From Deinococcus aquaedulcis (GTDB lineage Bacteria; Deinococcota; Deinococci; Deinococcales; Deinococcaceae): a stretch of 64,000 nt of DNA. The notes beneath the pieces are model-generated. The model did not search any database. It worked only from the letters and a program-made list of their open reading frames with translations, and was not told where the DNA came from. Positions 9,865 through 18,945 of the stretch are shown here, piece by piece. Numbering within the stretch: position 1 is the stretch's first letter; the number at the start of each line of letters is the position of its first letter. The position numbers and the translations under genes are program-made. The DNA is taken from assembly GCF_019693445.1 (NCBI RefSeq), contig NZ_JAHRBL010000009.1, forward strand, positions 1-64,000. The letters run 5' to 3'.

Positions 9865-10392
9865 ATGACCCTTGCCCTCGATTCCATCGCTGTTCCGGAC
9901 CTGCATCCGCAGGCGCCGCTGGCCACGCGCAAGGCCAGGCTCTCGGACATCGAGGCGATCCACGAACTCATCGGCTACTGGGCGGCGCGGGGGCTGATGC
10001 TGGTGCGGTCCCGCGCCCTGCTGGCGGAAACCATCCGGGATTTTCATCTGGTGGTGGCCGAGGCCCACGAGGGCAAGCCCGGCGGGCTGGCAGGCGTGTG
10101 CGGTCTGCATCTGCTGGCTCCCGACCTGGCCGAGGTGCGCGGGCTGGCCATTCACCCGAACATGCAGGGCCGGGGGCTGGGCAAGCAGCTCGTCGAAGCC
10201 TGCGAGGCCGAGGCCCGTGCGATAGACCTCCCTGCTCTGTTTGCCTGGACCTACCAGCAGGGCTTCTTTGAAAAGTGCGGTTTTGTCCGCATAGACAAGA
10301 CGAATCTGCACCCCAAGGTGTGGTCAGAGTGCCAGCGTTGCGCCTTTTTTGAAAACTGCAACGAGATCGCCATGTTCAAGGCGCTGTCGTGA
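9865..10392 (+). CDS. argA: Short-form N-acetylglutamate synthase-like acetyltransferase
   Basis: A 175-residue GNAT protein resembling the short ArgA-type N-acetylglutamate synthases that make the first intermediate of arginine synthesis. It starts RKARLSDIEAIHELI, carries the acetyl-CoA loop HPNMQGRGLGKQLV and ends with a Cys-rich tail (HPKVWSECQRCAFFENC) seen in this group. The ATG at 9865 lies just beyond the palindromic repeat; the open frame upstream runs through that repeat and is not coding. Proximity to argG and argH supports the role. The symbol is family-based. Confidence 0.75.
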   Translation: MTLALDSIAVPDLHPQAPLATRKARLSDIEAIHELIGYWAARGLMLVRSRALLAETIRDFHLVVAEAHEGKPGGLAGVCGLHLLAPDLAEVRGLAIHPNMQGRGLGKQLVEACEAEARAIDLPALFAWTYQQGFFEKCGFVRIDKTNLHPKVWSECQRCAFFENCNEIAMFKALS

Positions 10393-10429
10393 GCGGGCAT
10401 CTGCGGCCTGCCGCTGACCGGTGGCCAGT

Positions 10430-10435
10430 TACGAT
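10430..10435 (+). promoter_or_regulatory. -10 box of the DUF3352 gene
   Basis: TACGAT, then gggtgac, then the ATG at 10443. Initiation would fall at or next to the start codon. Confidence 0.5.
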
Positions 10436-10442
10436 GGGTGAC

Positions 10443-12116
10443 ATGAAGCGAACTGTCACCCTGTTCTCACTGACGACCCTTGCCCTCAGCCTCGCCGGGG
10501 CTGCTGGCGCCCAGACGGCCCAGAAGCCGCTGAGCGCCTCGCTGCCCGCCGGCGCCCTGCTGACGCTGGAAACGAAGAATGCCGCGCCTGCCCTGCAGCG
10601 CTTTGGCGGGGCCCTGAACCGCGTGCTGGCCGCCGCCGACCTGGGTGAGGACGGCCCGGCCGAGATGGTGAGCGGCTTCCAGGCCATCGCTACCGACCTG
10701 CTGGGCCGCGAGGGTGTGGCCGGCGTGTTCGCGGTGCAGGGCAAGGGCGGCACCTTTACCCCCGAACTGCTGGCCGTAGCCCGCGCGGGTGAACTGTCGC
10801 GCGAGATGTTCACGGGCAAAAAGGCCACCGCGCGGGTGGGTAACTTCACCTTCACCCGCGACGGCGACGCGTTCGTGGGCCAGGGCGGGGGGCTGCTGTA
10901 CGTGTCCACCGACAAGGCGCTGCTGATGTCGTACCTGGGGCGCCTGAGCGGCAAGGCGGCGCCCACCCTGGCGACCTCGGCGCCGTATGCGGCGGCCACC
11001 CGCGCGGCGGGCGCCAATGAACTGGGCCTGTACGCCAACTTCAGCGCCGCCGCCAAGGTGATCCGCTCGCAGCTGTCGCAGGTGTTTCTGCCCCGCCTGC
11101 TCTCGCCCGTGGTGGACGCGATTGACACGCTGGGACAGGTGGCCGGAGGCTTCACCACCACCGCCAGCGGCCTGAGCACCTCCTCGGCCCAGGTGGTCAA
11201 CCCCGAGGGCAAGGACGCCCCGCTGCGCCGCCTGCTGACGGCCACCAGCGACTTTGAGGTGCAGGACATCATTCCGGCCACCGCCGAAGCCGTGCAGGCC
11301 ACCGCCTGCGCCCCCGAATCCGGCGCCTACCTGGGCCGCTGGCTCACCCGCGTGGACCTGTTCGAGCCCTTTGGTTTCCTCACGGACAGCCAGCTCGCCA
11401 GTCACCTGGAGCGTTCGGGGGGGTACTTGGGCGGCGAATGCGCGCAGGTGACCCTGGCGGGCGGCACCAAGGCCAGCCTGAACCAGAATGACCCTCTGGC
11501 CAGCCTGCGCTACAGCGTGAGCTACCAGCGCGTGACCGATCAGGCGGCGGCCGAGGCCCATCTGCCCGAGTACGCCCGCAGCGTGAACGCCGCGATCCAG
11601 GGCGTGCGTGCCAGCCTGAAGGACGTGCAGGACCAGACCATGAAGCGCGTCATGGCCGACATGGACGAGGACATGATGGCCGAACTGGGCGGCGCGGGGC
11701 TGGCCGGCCTGGGCATGATGGGCGAGAGCTTCAAGCAGCTCGATACCCTGCTGGCCGGCATGAAGATGGTCTACGGCTTCCGCGACGGCTACCTCGTGAC
11801 CGCCTGGAGCGACGAGGCCCTGCGCGCGGCCCTGCGCGAAGGCGGCGCCACCCTGGGCCAAAGCGCGGCCTTCCAGGGCGCGGGCCTGACGGGCAACGCG
11901 GGCTTCGGCTTTACCCCAGACCTGCCCGCCCTGAGCGGCAAGGACCTGATGGGCAGCCTGCCGGCCGAGATGCAGGACGAGGAACTGGAAGAACTGCTGG
12001 CCCCGGCCATGAACGCGGCGGCCGACCTTATCAACCGCTTTGACGGCATGACCTCACAGCGCAGCGTGACCGGGAATGTCATCATCGGCAAGGCGAGCGT
12101 GCGCTACCGCTGGTAA
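10443..12116 (+). CDS. Secreted DUF3352 domain protein
   Basis: A 557-residue protein with a signal peptide (MKRTVTLFSLTTLALSLAGAAGA, cleavage before QTAQ). The mature part begins LPAGALLTLETKNAAPALQRF, the opening of DUF3352 proteins, in which cyanobacterial and Deinococcus members describe their capacity as a substrate-free lipoprotein-like fold. No catalytic motif is visible. Two Cys (CAPES and GGECAQ) could form a disulphide. The ATG matches both the signal peptide and the upstream TACGAT box. Function unknown; probably periplasmic or envelope-attached. Confidence 0.78.
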   Translation: MKRTVTLFSLTTLALSLAGAAGAQTAQKPLSASLPAGALLTLETKNAAPALQRFGGALNRVLAAADLGEDGPAEMVSGFQAIATDLLGREGVAGVFAVQGKGGTFTPELLAVARAGELSREMFTGKKATARVGNFTFTRDGDAFVGQGGGLLYVSTDKALLMSYLGRLSGKAAPTLATSAPYAAATRAAGANELGLYANFSAAAKVIRSQLSQVFLPRLLSPVVDAIDTLGQVAGGFTTTASGLSTSSAQVVNPEGKDAPLRRLLTATSDFEVQDIIPATAEAVQATACAPESGAYLGRWLTRVDLFEPFGFLTDSQLASHLERSGGYLGGECAQVTLAGGTKASLNQNDPLASLRYSVSYQRVTDQAAAEAHLPEYARSVNAAIQGVRASLKDVQDQTMKRVMADMDEDMMAELGGAGLAGLGMMGESFKQLDTLLAGMKMVYGFRDGYLVTAWSDEALRAALREGGATLGQSAAFQGAGLTGNAGFGFTPDLPALSGKDLMGSLPAEMQDEELEELLAPAMNAAADLINRFDGMTSQRSVTGNVIIGKASVRYRW

Positions 12117-12199
12117 ACCCGTGACTGGGCAAGCCAGGATGGACCGCGCGGCGCCCGGCCATGAAACGCGTCCAGCGAGGCGCGAATGGAGGGACACAC

Positions 12200-13380
<1,181 letters not shown>

Positions 13381-13384
<4 letters not shown>

Positions 13385-13409
13385 CAACCCCCCCCACGCC
13401 CGGGATGAT
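13381..13409 (+). promoter_or_regulatory. Promoter of the surface-protein operon or a leader RNA
   Basis: Consensus TTGACA (13381-13386), 17-bp spacer and GATGAT (13404-13409), the best vegetative-type promoter I see in the window. It overlaps the last codons of carA. Transcription would begin near 13416, about 470 nt before the first surface-protein gene. Confidence 0.6.
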
Positions 13410-13415
13410 ACGGGT

Positions 13416-13884
13416 GGACGTACGGAGTGAGAAAGTTCATAGTGACGCCTGAGTCAGACATGAAGGTGTCAGTACTCTGAACCCTCGCTTGCGTGCCTGT
13501 CCGGAGAGACCCCGGCGGCCTTCGCCCGCTGACCGCACAACCTTATTTCTGAAGCGATGAATCACCTGGCGCAGACGGGCGCTTATGTCAGGTGAGGAGC
13601 AAGTGGCGCGACCGACAGAAGGCGGAATTGTTCCGCAGGCTGTCGGTCAACTCTTTGTTCTCGGAGGTGTGTTCTGATGCTCATGCTGCCCGCGCTTCAC
13701 CCAGCCACGGTCGCCGCTTCATGCGGGGGTCGTGGCCGTTGTGGTTTGGCGTGGCGGCGCGCGGTGGCCCGCACCGCAGCGCGACCCCAGAACCCGGCCT
13801 CCCGCCCGGACCAAACGCGCAGAAGGCCCGCGCGCGTGACCGTCATTTAAGAAGCTTCGCCCCCTGCTCCCCGGAGGAAACGAC
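13416..13884 (+). promoter_or_regulatory. Structured untranslated leader upstream of the surface operon (possible ncRNA or cis-regulator)
   Basis: This 470-bp stretch has no conserved coding gene but contains several stem-loops: TGACGCC/GGTGTCA (13443-13449 with 13465-13471, one G-U), CACCTG/CAGGTG (13563-13568 with 13589-13594), and a long hairpin at 13611-13647 with perfect 8-bp and 6-bp stems (ACCGACAG/CTGTCGGT and GCGGAA/TTCCGC) around a symmetric 3x3 internal loop and a TTG loop. Base composition is less GC-biased than in neighbours. It matches no riboswitch, 6S, tmRNA or RNase P core I know. It may control translation or stability of the surface-protein mRNA, or be a separate small RNA. 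Confidence 0.5.
13677..13850 (+). CDS. Possible 57-residue leader ORF
   Basis: An ATG at 13677 is preceded 7 nt upstream by GGAGGTG, a near-perfect ribosome site and stronger than those of most genes here. The frame runs 57 codons to TAA at 13850, 34 nt before the next gene. The product is Arg/Pro/Ala-rich without domain features, so the peptide may not matter; the site could act as an upstream ORF or be a decoy. The strong ribosome site is the only support. Confidence 0.25.
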   Translation: MLMLPALHPATVAASCGGRGRCGLAWRRAVARTAARPQNPASRPDQTRRRPARVTVI

Positions 13885-15879
13885 ATGAAGAGATCCTGGA
13901 CCATCTGCACCTTGCTGGCCGCGCTGGCCGCCGGCACCGCCTCCGCTGCCGGCACCCCGGCGGGCACCGTGATCACCAACACGGCCGAGATCGTGTTCAC
14001 CCCTGAAGGCGGCACGACCCCCAACCCCCCCATTCCCTCCAACCCGGTGACCACCACGGTGCTGCCGGTGCCCAGCTTCACGATTACCCCCAACGACGGC
14101 AGCGCCGACCGCACCACCCCCGACTACACCCGCCCCGGCCAGACCGCCACGGCCAAGCCCGGCGACACCGTGAGCTTCGCCTACACGCTGACCAACACCG
14201 GCAACGTGCCGGGCGAAGCCTACGACCTGACGAACACCCCCGACCCCGCCGGGGCCGTGAAGACCCCGGACAACATCCGCTTCTACGCCGCCAGCGCCGA
14301 CACCAACAACGACAACACCCTGAGCGACGCCGAAATTGCGGCGGCCACCGCCATTACCTCCATTACGGGCGTGGCCATTGACCAGAGCGTGAAATTCTTC
14401 CAGGTGTACACGGTGCCCACGGCCGCCGCCAACACCGACCGCTACGGCGCCGACCCCACCGGCAACCGCCGCGACAACCCGGCCTTCAACAACGACCCCA
14501 GCGTGCCCCGTGACGCCAACAACTCCAACGTCACCACCGTGGCCCGCAATGACTCGGCGCTGATTGGGCCCAAGAGCGACCCGGACGGCAACGGCAACCC
14601 CGTGACCCCGCCCTACACCAGCCCCGAGGGCATCACCATTACCCCCAGCGCCAGCGACACCCAGACCGCGCAGGCGATTGCCACCACCACGACCATCACC
14701 TTCACGAACACCGTGCAGAACACCGGTAACCGCCCCGACGTGCTGGACATCACCACCAGCCTCGCGGGCTTCCCGGCCGGCACGACCGTGACGCTGCTGA
14801 AGCCCGACGGCACCCCGCTGACCGACACCGACAGCGACGGCACCCCCGATGTGGGCACCGTGGCCCCCGGCGCCACCGCCGACCTGCTGGTGCGCGTGAC
14901 CTTCCCGGCTGGCGGCGCGCCCACCAACCCAGTGAACGCCCCCACGGTGACGGTGATCACCACCTCCAGCAACGACCCCAGCAAGAGCGACGCCACCCGC
15001 GACATCGTGAACCTGCCGGGTCTGTCGTTCGGCAACCCCACGCCCACCCCGGGCGGCAACCCGGGCACCCCCGGCACCCCCGAAACCGGCCAGCCCGGCA
15101 ACCCTGGTTCGCCTGTGATTCCGCCCAGCACCTGCACCAGCACCACGGCGCCCACCCGCACCTCCATCGGCATGGAGATTGCCAACCTGGGCAGCGCCAC
15201 CGACACCTTTGATGTGAGCGGCACCGCGCCCATCAAGCTGGTGGACGGCAGCACCGTGACCGTGAACGTCGTGTACTTCCGCGACAACAACGGCAACAAG
15301 GTGTTCGACGCGGGCGACACCGCCCTGACCGACACCAACGGCAACGGCGTGGCCGACACCGGCCCGCTGGCCCCCGGCGCCGAACTGAAGCTGGTGGCCG
15401 TGGTGGACGTGCCCTGCGCCGCTGCTGCGCAGACCATCACCCTGACCCAGCGCGCCACCTCGCCCACGACCGGCGTGTCGGTGCCCGACACCAACGACAC
15501 CGTCGTGGTGGGCAAGACCCCGGTGGGCGCCCCCACCAAGAGCGTGGACAAGGCCGAAGCCAAGCCCGGCGAGAAACTGACCTACACGATCATCGGCAAG
15601 AACACCTCCAATGCCAACGTGACCAAGGCGTTCATCCGCGACACGCTGCCGGCCAACACCCGGTACGTAAGCTTCAGCGCCACCAGCACGGCCGCCGGCA
15701 CGGTGCTGTACTCCACCGACGGTGCAAGCTGGAGCGCGGCCCCCATCGCGGCGCCCCAGAACGACGGCGTGACCGTCTACGCGGGCGTGGATACCAACAA
15801 CAACGGCACCATTGACACCGGCGACATCCTGGCCCCCGGCCAGACCATCACCGGCACCTTCGTTGTCGAAGTGAAGTAA
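13885..15879 (+). CDS. Secreted DUF11-domain surface protein (first gene of operon)
   Basis: A 664-residue exported protein with a signal peptide (MKRSWTICTLLAALAAGTASA). The mature N-terminus AGTPAGTVITNTAEIVFTPE is closely repeated in the next gene. The body is Thr/Asn/Pro/Asp-rich with beta-sandwich domains; the C-terminal 110 residues form a DUF11 domain opening with KSVDKAEAKPGEKLTYTI. Several D-x-D/N-x-D/N-G motifs (DTNNDNTLSDAE, DTDSDGTPD, DTNGNGVAD, DTNNNGTIDTGD) look like calcium-binding loops. A Pro/Gly linker follows LSFGNPTP. No membrane anchor is present. GGAGG precedes the ATG. It is probably an abundant surface-layer or fibre subunit. Confidence 0.82.
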   Translation: MKRSWTICTLLAALAAGTASAAGTPAGTVITNTAEIVFTPEGGTTPNPPIPSNPVTTTVLPVPSFTITPNDGSADRTTPDYTRPGQTATAKPGDTVSFAYTLTNTGNVPGEAYDLTNTPDPAGAVKTPDNIRFYAASADTNNDNTLSDAEIAAATAITSITGVAIDQSVKFFQVYTVPTAAANTDRYGADPTGNRRDNPAFNNDPSVPRDANNSNVTTVARNDSALIGPKSDPDGNGNPVTPPYTSPEGITITPSASDTQTAQAIATTTTITFTNTVQNTGNRPDVLDITTSLAGFPAGTTVTLLKPDGTPLTDTDSDGTPDVGTVAPGATADLLVRVTFPAGGAPTNPVNAPTVTVITTSSNDPSKSDATRDIVNLPGLSFGNPTPTPGGNPGTPGTPETGQPGNPGSPVIPPSTCTSTTAPTRTSIGMEIANLGSATDTFDVSGTAPIKLVDGSTVTVNVVYFRDNNGNKVFDAGDTALTDTNGNGVADTGPLAPGAELKLVAVVDVPCAAAAQTITLTQRATSPTTGVSVPDTNDTVVVGKTPVGAPTKSVDKAEAKPGEKLTYTIIGKNTSNANVTKAFIRDTLPANTRYVSFSATSTAAGTVLYSTDGASWSAAPIAAPQNDGVTVYAGVDTNNNGTIDTGDILAPGQTITGTFVVEVK

Positions 15880-15890
15880 GCCTGACGTGC

Positions 15891-15958
15891 GGGCGCGTTC
15901 TGGTGCAGACCGGAGCGCGCCCCCCTCCCCCTGGGGGAGCCCCGACCGCTTTCTTTTT
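15891..15958 (+). terminator. Partial terminator/attenuator between the first two surface genes
   Basis: Hairpin GGGCGCG/CGCGCCC (15891-15897 with 15916-15922), then the tight palindrome CTCCCCCTGGGGGAG (15925-15939), then a T-rich run ctttcttttt ending at 15958. Read-through would still reach the next gene, so it could make the first product more abundant than the rest. Confidence 0.4.
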
Positions 15959-16026
15959 CCGCTCCCCCTGTGACCCCCAACACGAGACTGTTTTCTTTCC
16001 CCACCCTTTTTGCTCTGGGAGGCAAC

Positions 16027-18945
16027 GTGCGCAACAACCCTTCGGTGCTCAAGACGCTCGCGGCGCTGGCGCTGGCTCTGCTCAGCCCGGCCCACGCCGC
16101 AGGCACACCCGCCGGAACGGTGATTGAAAACCAGGCCGTCCTGGAATTCACCCCGGAAGGCGGCCCGCCCACCTCGATTCCGACCCCGCCCGTCACGACT
16201 GTGGTGCAGCCGATCTGCGCCGTGAGCGTGGTGCCCAGCGGCACCGTGGCCCAGCCGGGCCAGAGCTTCACCGTGCTGCCCGGCGAGAGCGCAACCCTGC
16301 GCTACACCCTGACCAACGCGGGCAACGCCGTCAACACGGTGGGCCTGCGCACGGCCGTGGAGGGCGCTTCGCAGTTCACGCCCGGCGGCCTGGGCATCCG
16401 CGCCGACACCAACGGTAACGGCCAGCTGGACGACAGCGACGCGGCCGTGCAGAGCGTGACCCTGGCGGCCGACGCCAGCACCACCCTGTTCGTGCCGGCC
16501 ACCACGGCCGCCAGCAACCGGGGCGACGCCTTCGTCAACCTGATTGCCAGCTGCGCCACGAATACCTCGGGGCGCCCCGGCGAGACCGATGACGACAACG
16601 TGGGCCGCATTCGCGTGAGCGAGCCGCCCGAGCTGACGCTGACCAAGACCTTCAGCCCGGTGAGCCCCATCTTTACCCAGAGCCTGAAGCCCCAGGCGGT
16701 GGGCACTGTGCCCGAAGTGCGCCCCGGCGAGATCACCGAAGTGACCCTGGTCGCCCGCAACACCGGCGCCGGGGCCTCGCGCCCGGTCACGGTCACCGAC
16801 TTCCTGAACACGCCCGAGATGCGCGACTTCGTGTTTATCAGCGGCAGCGCGCGCGTGCTGGGCAGCGGGGTGCTGGAATACAGCGCCGACGGCACCACCT
16901 GGACGGGCACGGAGACCAGCCCCGTGGCCGCCATCCGCGTGCGTACCGAGAGCCTGGGGCCCGGCGAGACGCTGACCCTGACCTTCCGCCTACGCGCGCC
17001 CGAGGCCACGGGCACCCGGCGCAACGTGGGCCTGCTGCGCAGCGGTGACATTGCCGTGGACGCCCCGGCCGACATCACTGTGCGCTACACCCCCGCCATC
17101 GCCCTGGGGCCCATTGGCAACCCGCAGGCGCTGCCGGGCGGCGAGCTCAGCGAGGACGACAAGCAGACCAAGCAGAACGCCCTGATCGGTCAGGAGGTCT
17201 GCTTCCCGCACACCGTGCAGAACCTGGGTGACCGCCCCGACACCATCACCATCACCGGGCGCGCCGTGCGCGGGCAGGCCACCATCCGCTTCACCGAGCG
17301 CGACGGCACGCCCATCACCGAGCCCTTCCGGGTGCCGGACCTGGCCCCGCAGGCCACCAAGGACTTCAACGCCTGCTACCTGATCCGGGGCGGCAATGTC
17401 AGCTCCGCGCTGGAAGACCTGCGCATTGAGCTGCGCGCCCAGAGCAGCCGGGGTGCCCCCGACAACCTGACCATTGACGTGGTGCTGAGCGTGGCCCAGA
17501 ACCTGCTGAGCCCGGTCAAGACCGGCAGCGCGGGCAGCGGCCTCGTGGCCCCGGGCCAGGAGATCACCTACACCCTGAGCTTTACCAACGCCCAGAACTT
17601 CGCCCTGACGGGCGTGGTGATCCGCGACAACCTGCGTAACCTGCGCATTCTGGATGCGGGCGGCAACCTGATCCGCACCGACGCGCTGGAGTTCATCAGC
17701 GCCGACCAGGGCGGGGTGCTGGAAGGCGAGACAGTAGTGTGGCGCTTTGCCCGCCTGAACCCCGGCGAGGCCGTGACCCTGAACCTGCGCACCCGCGTGC
17801 CCCAGAGCACCCCCGACGGCGCCCTGGCCGTGAACACCTTCACCGTGGTCAGCAACGAGGTGCCCACGCCCACGGAATCGAACCCCGTACAAAACGGCGT
17901 GTTCAACCAGGCCAACCTCACGATGGTCAAGACCAGCAGCCCCGAGCAGGTCGCCTACGGCCAGACCATCACCTACACCTTCACGGTGACCAACCGCAGC
18001 ACCACGGCCGCCCTGCAGACCATCCGCGTGCAGGACACCCTGCCGGCGGGCCTGGTGTACATCGAGGGCAGCAGCCGCCTGAACGGCACGCCGATTGTGC
18101 CGACCGTCTCGGGGCGCACCTACGTCTGGGAAATTCCGGGGCTGGCCCCGGGCGCCAGCGCCGTGATCACCTTCGACGCCGAAGTGACGCCGGAGGCCGG
18201 CACCCAGATCCGCAACAGCGCCATCGCCACGGCCATCAGCAACAACGGCCAGACCCAGACGCCGGTCAGCAGCGCCGTGAACCGCATTGATCCGCTGATC
18301 TTCGGGCGCAACACCGCCGACGTGGTGGGCTACGTGTTCCTGGATACCAACCGCAACGGCATCTACGACCGGGGCACCGACATTCCCTACCAGAACGCCC
18401 GGGTGATTCTGGCCGGTGGCCGCATCGCGCTGACCGACGCCCAGGGCCGCTACCACTTCCGCAACCTCGTGGAGGGCACCCACGCCCTGCGTCTGGACCC
18501 CAACTCGGTGTGGGCCCAGAACCTCAGCGTGCCCCAGGATGCGGGGCGCCCCGGCAGCCGCCTGGTGTACGTGCGTGGCCTCACCAGCGTGGACTTCCCG
18601 CTGGCCCCCGACTACGGCGAGATTGCCGTGATCCGCGACACCACCCTGCGCGTGGCGGCCGGTCTGCCCCTGCAGACCCCGCAGACCCTGACCATCCGCA
18701 AGCAGGTGTTTGCGGGCGAGATGGCCGGCGAGTACCGCGTGCAGCTGATCCTGAGCAGCAGCGCCGACCTGAACGCCGTGCGCATTGACGATCCGCTGCC
18801 GGCCGGCGCCGAGCTGATTGACGGCCAGAACGTCCTGACCTACGACATCCTGCCGGGTGGCGAGCGAGCGGTGACCTACCGCTTCCGCTGGACCGGCGAC
18901 CCCAAGGGCGCCGTCACCGACCCGACGGCGAGCTGGAGGTACTGA
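16027..18945 (+). CDS. Secreted multi-DUF11 / SdrD-B-like surface protein
   Basis: A 972-residue exported protein. GTG at 16027 follows GGGAGG with 5-nt spacing and gives a good signal peptide ending SPAHA; the earlier GTG at 15970 would give a poorer one. The mature N-terminus AGTPAGTVIENQAVLEFTPE matches that of the previous protein. Three DUF11-like repeats follow (starting near LTLTKTFSP, LSPVKTGSAG and LTMVKTSSPE), then an SdrD-B/carboxypeptidase-regulatory-like domain (GYVFLDTNRNGIYDRG ... TDAQGRYHFRNL) and a final DUF11-type domain. It ends directly against the next start codon (TGAGTG), so the two are coupled. Confidence 0.82.
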   Translation: MRNNPSVLKTLAALALALLSPAHAAGTPAGTVIENQAVLEFTPEGGPPTSIPTPPVTTVVQPICAVSVVPSGTVAQPGQSFTVLPGESATLRYTLTNAGNAVNTVGLRTAVEGASQFTPGGLGIRADTNGNGQLDDSDAAVQSVTLAADASTTLFVPATTAASNRGDAFVNLIASCATNTSGRPGETDDDNVGRIRVSEPPELTLTKTFSPVSPIFTQSLKPQAVGTVPEVRPGEITEVTLVARNTGAGASRPVTVTDFLNTPEMRDFVFISGSARVLGSGVLEYSADGTTWTGTETSPVAAIRVRTESLGPGETLTLTFRLRAPEATGTRRNVGLLRSGDIAVDAPADITVRYTPAIALGPIGNPQALPGGELSEDDKQTKQNALIGQEVCFPHTVQNLGDRPDTITITGRAVRGQATIRFTERDGTPITEPFRVPDLAPQATKDFNACYLIRGGNVSSALEDLRIELRAQSSRGAPDNLTIDVVLSVAQNLLSPVKTGSAGSGLVAPGQEITYTLSFTNAQNFALTGVVIRDNLRNLRILDAGGNLIRTDALEFISADQGGVLEGETVVWRFARLNPGEAVTLNLRTRVPQSTPDGALAVNTFTVVSNEVPTPTESNPVQNGVFNQANLTMVKTSSPEQVAYGQTITYTFTVTNRSTTAALQTIRVQDTLPAGLVYIEGSSRLNGTPIVPTVSGRTYVWEIPGLAPGASAVITFDAEVTPEAGTQIRNSAIATAISNNGQTQTPVSSAVNRIDPLIFGRNTADVVGYVFLDTNRNGIYDRGTDIPYQNARVILAGGRIALTDAQGRYHFRNLVEGTHALRLDPNSVWAQNLSVPQDAGRPGSRLVYVRGLTSVDFPLAPDYGEIAVIRDTTLRVAAGLPLQTPQTLTIRKQVFAGEMAGEYRVQLILSSSADLNAVRIDDPLPAGAELIDGQNVLTYDILPGGERAVTYRFRWTGDPKGAVTDPTASWRY

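Noticed and set aside
13416..13676. Known RNA families (tmRNA, 6S, RNase P, T-box, TPP, cobalamin)
   Set aside because: I compared remembered conserved cores with the leader and none matched; a covariance-model search would decide.
13592..13888. A 98-codon plus-strand open frame in the surface-operon leader
   Set aside because: It overlaps the hairpin at 13611-13647, has no ribosome site and runs out of frame into the surface gene start.
13843..16095. A 750-codon minus-strand open frame
   Set aside because: Extremely Gly/Val/His-rich shadow of the DUF11 gene without any recognised motif.
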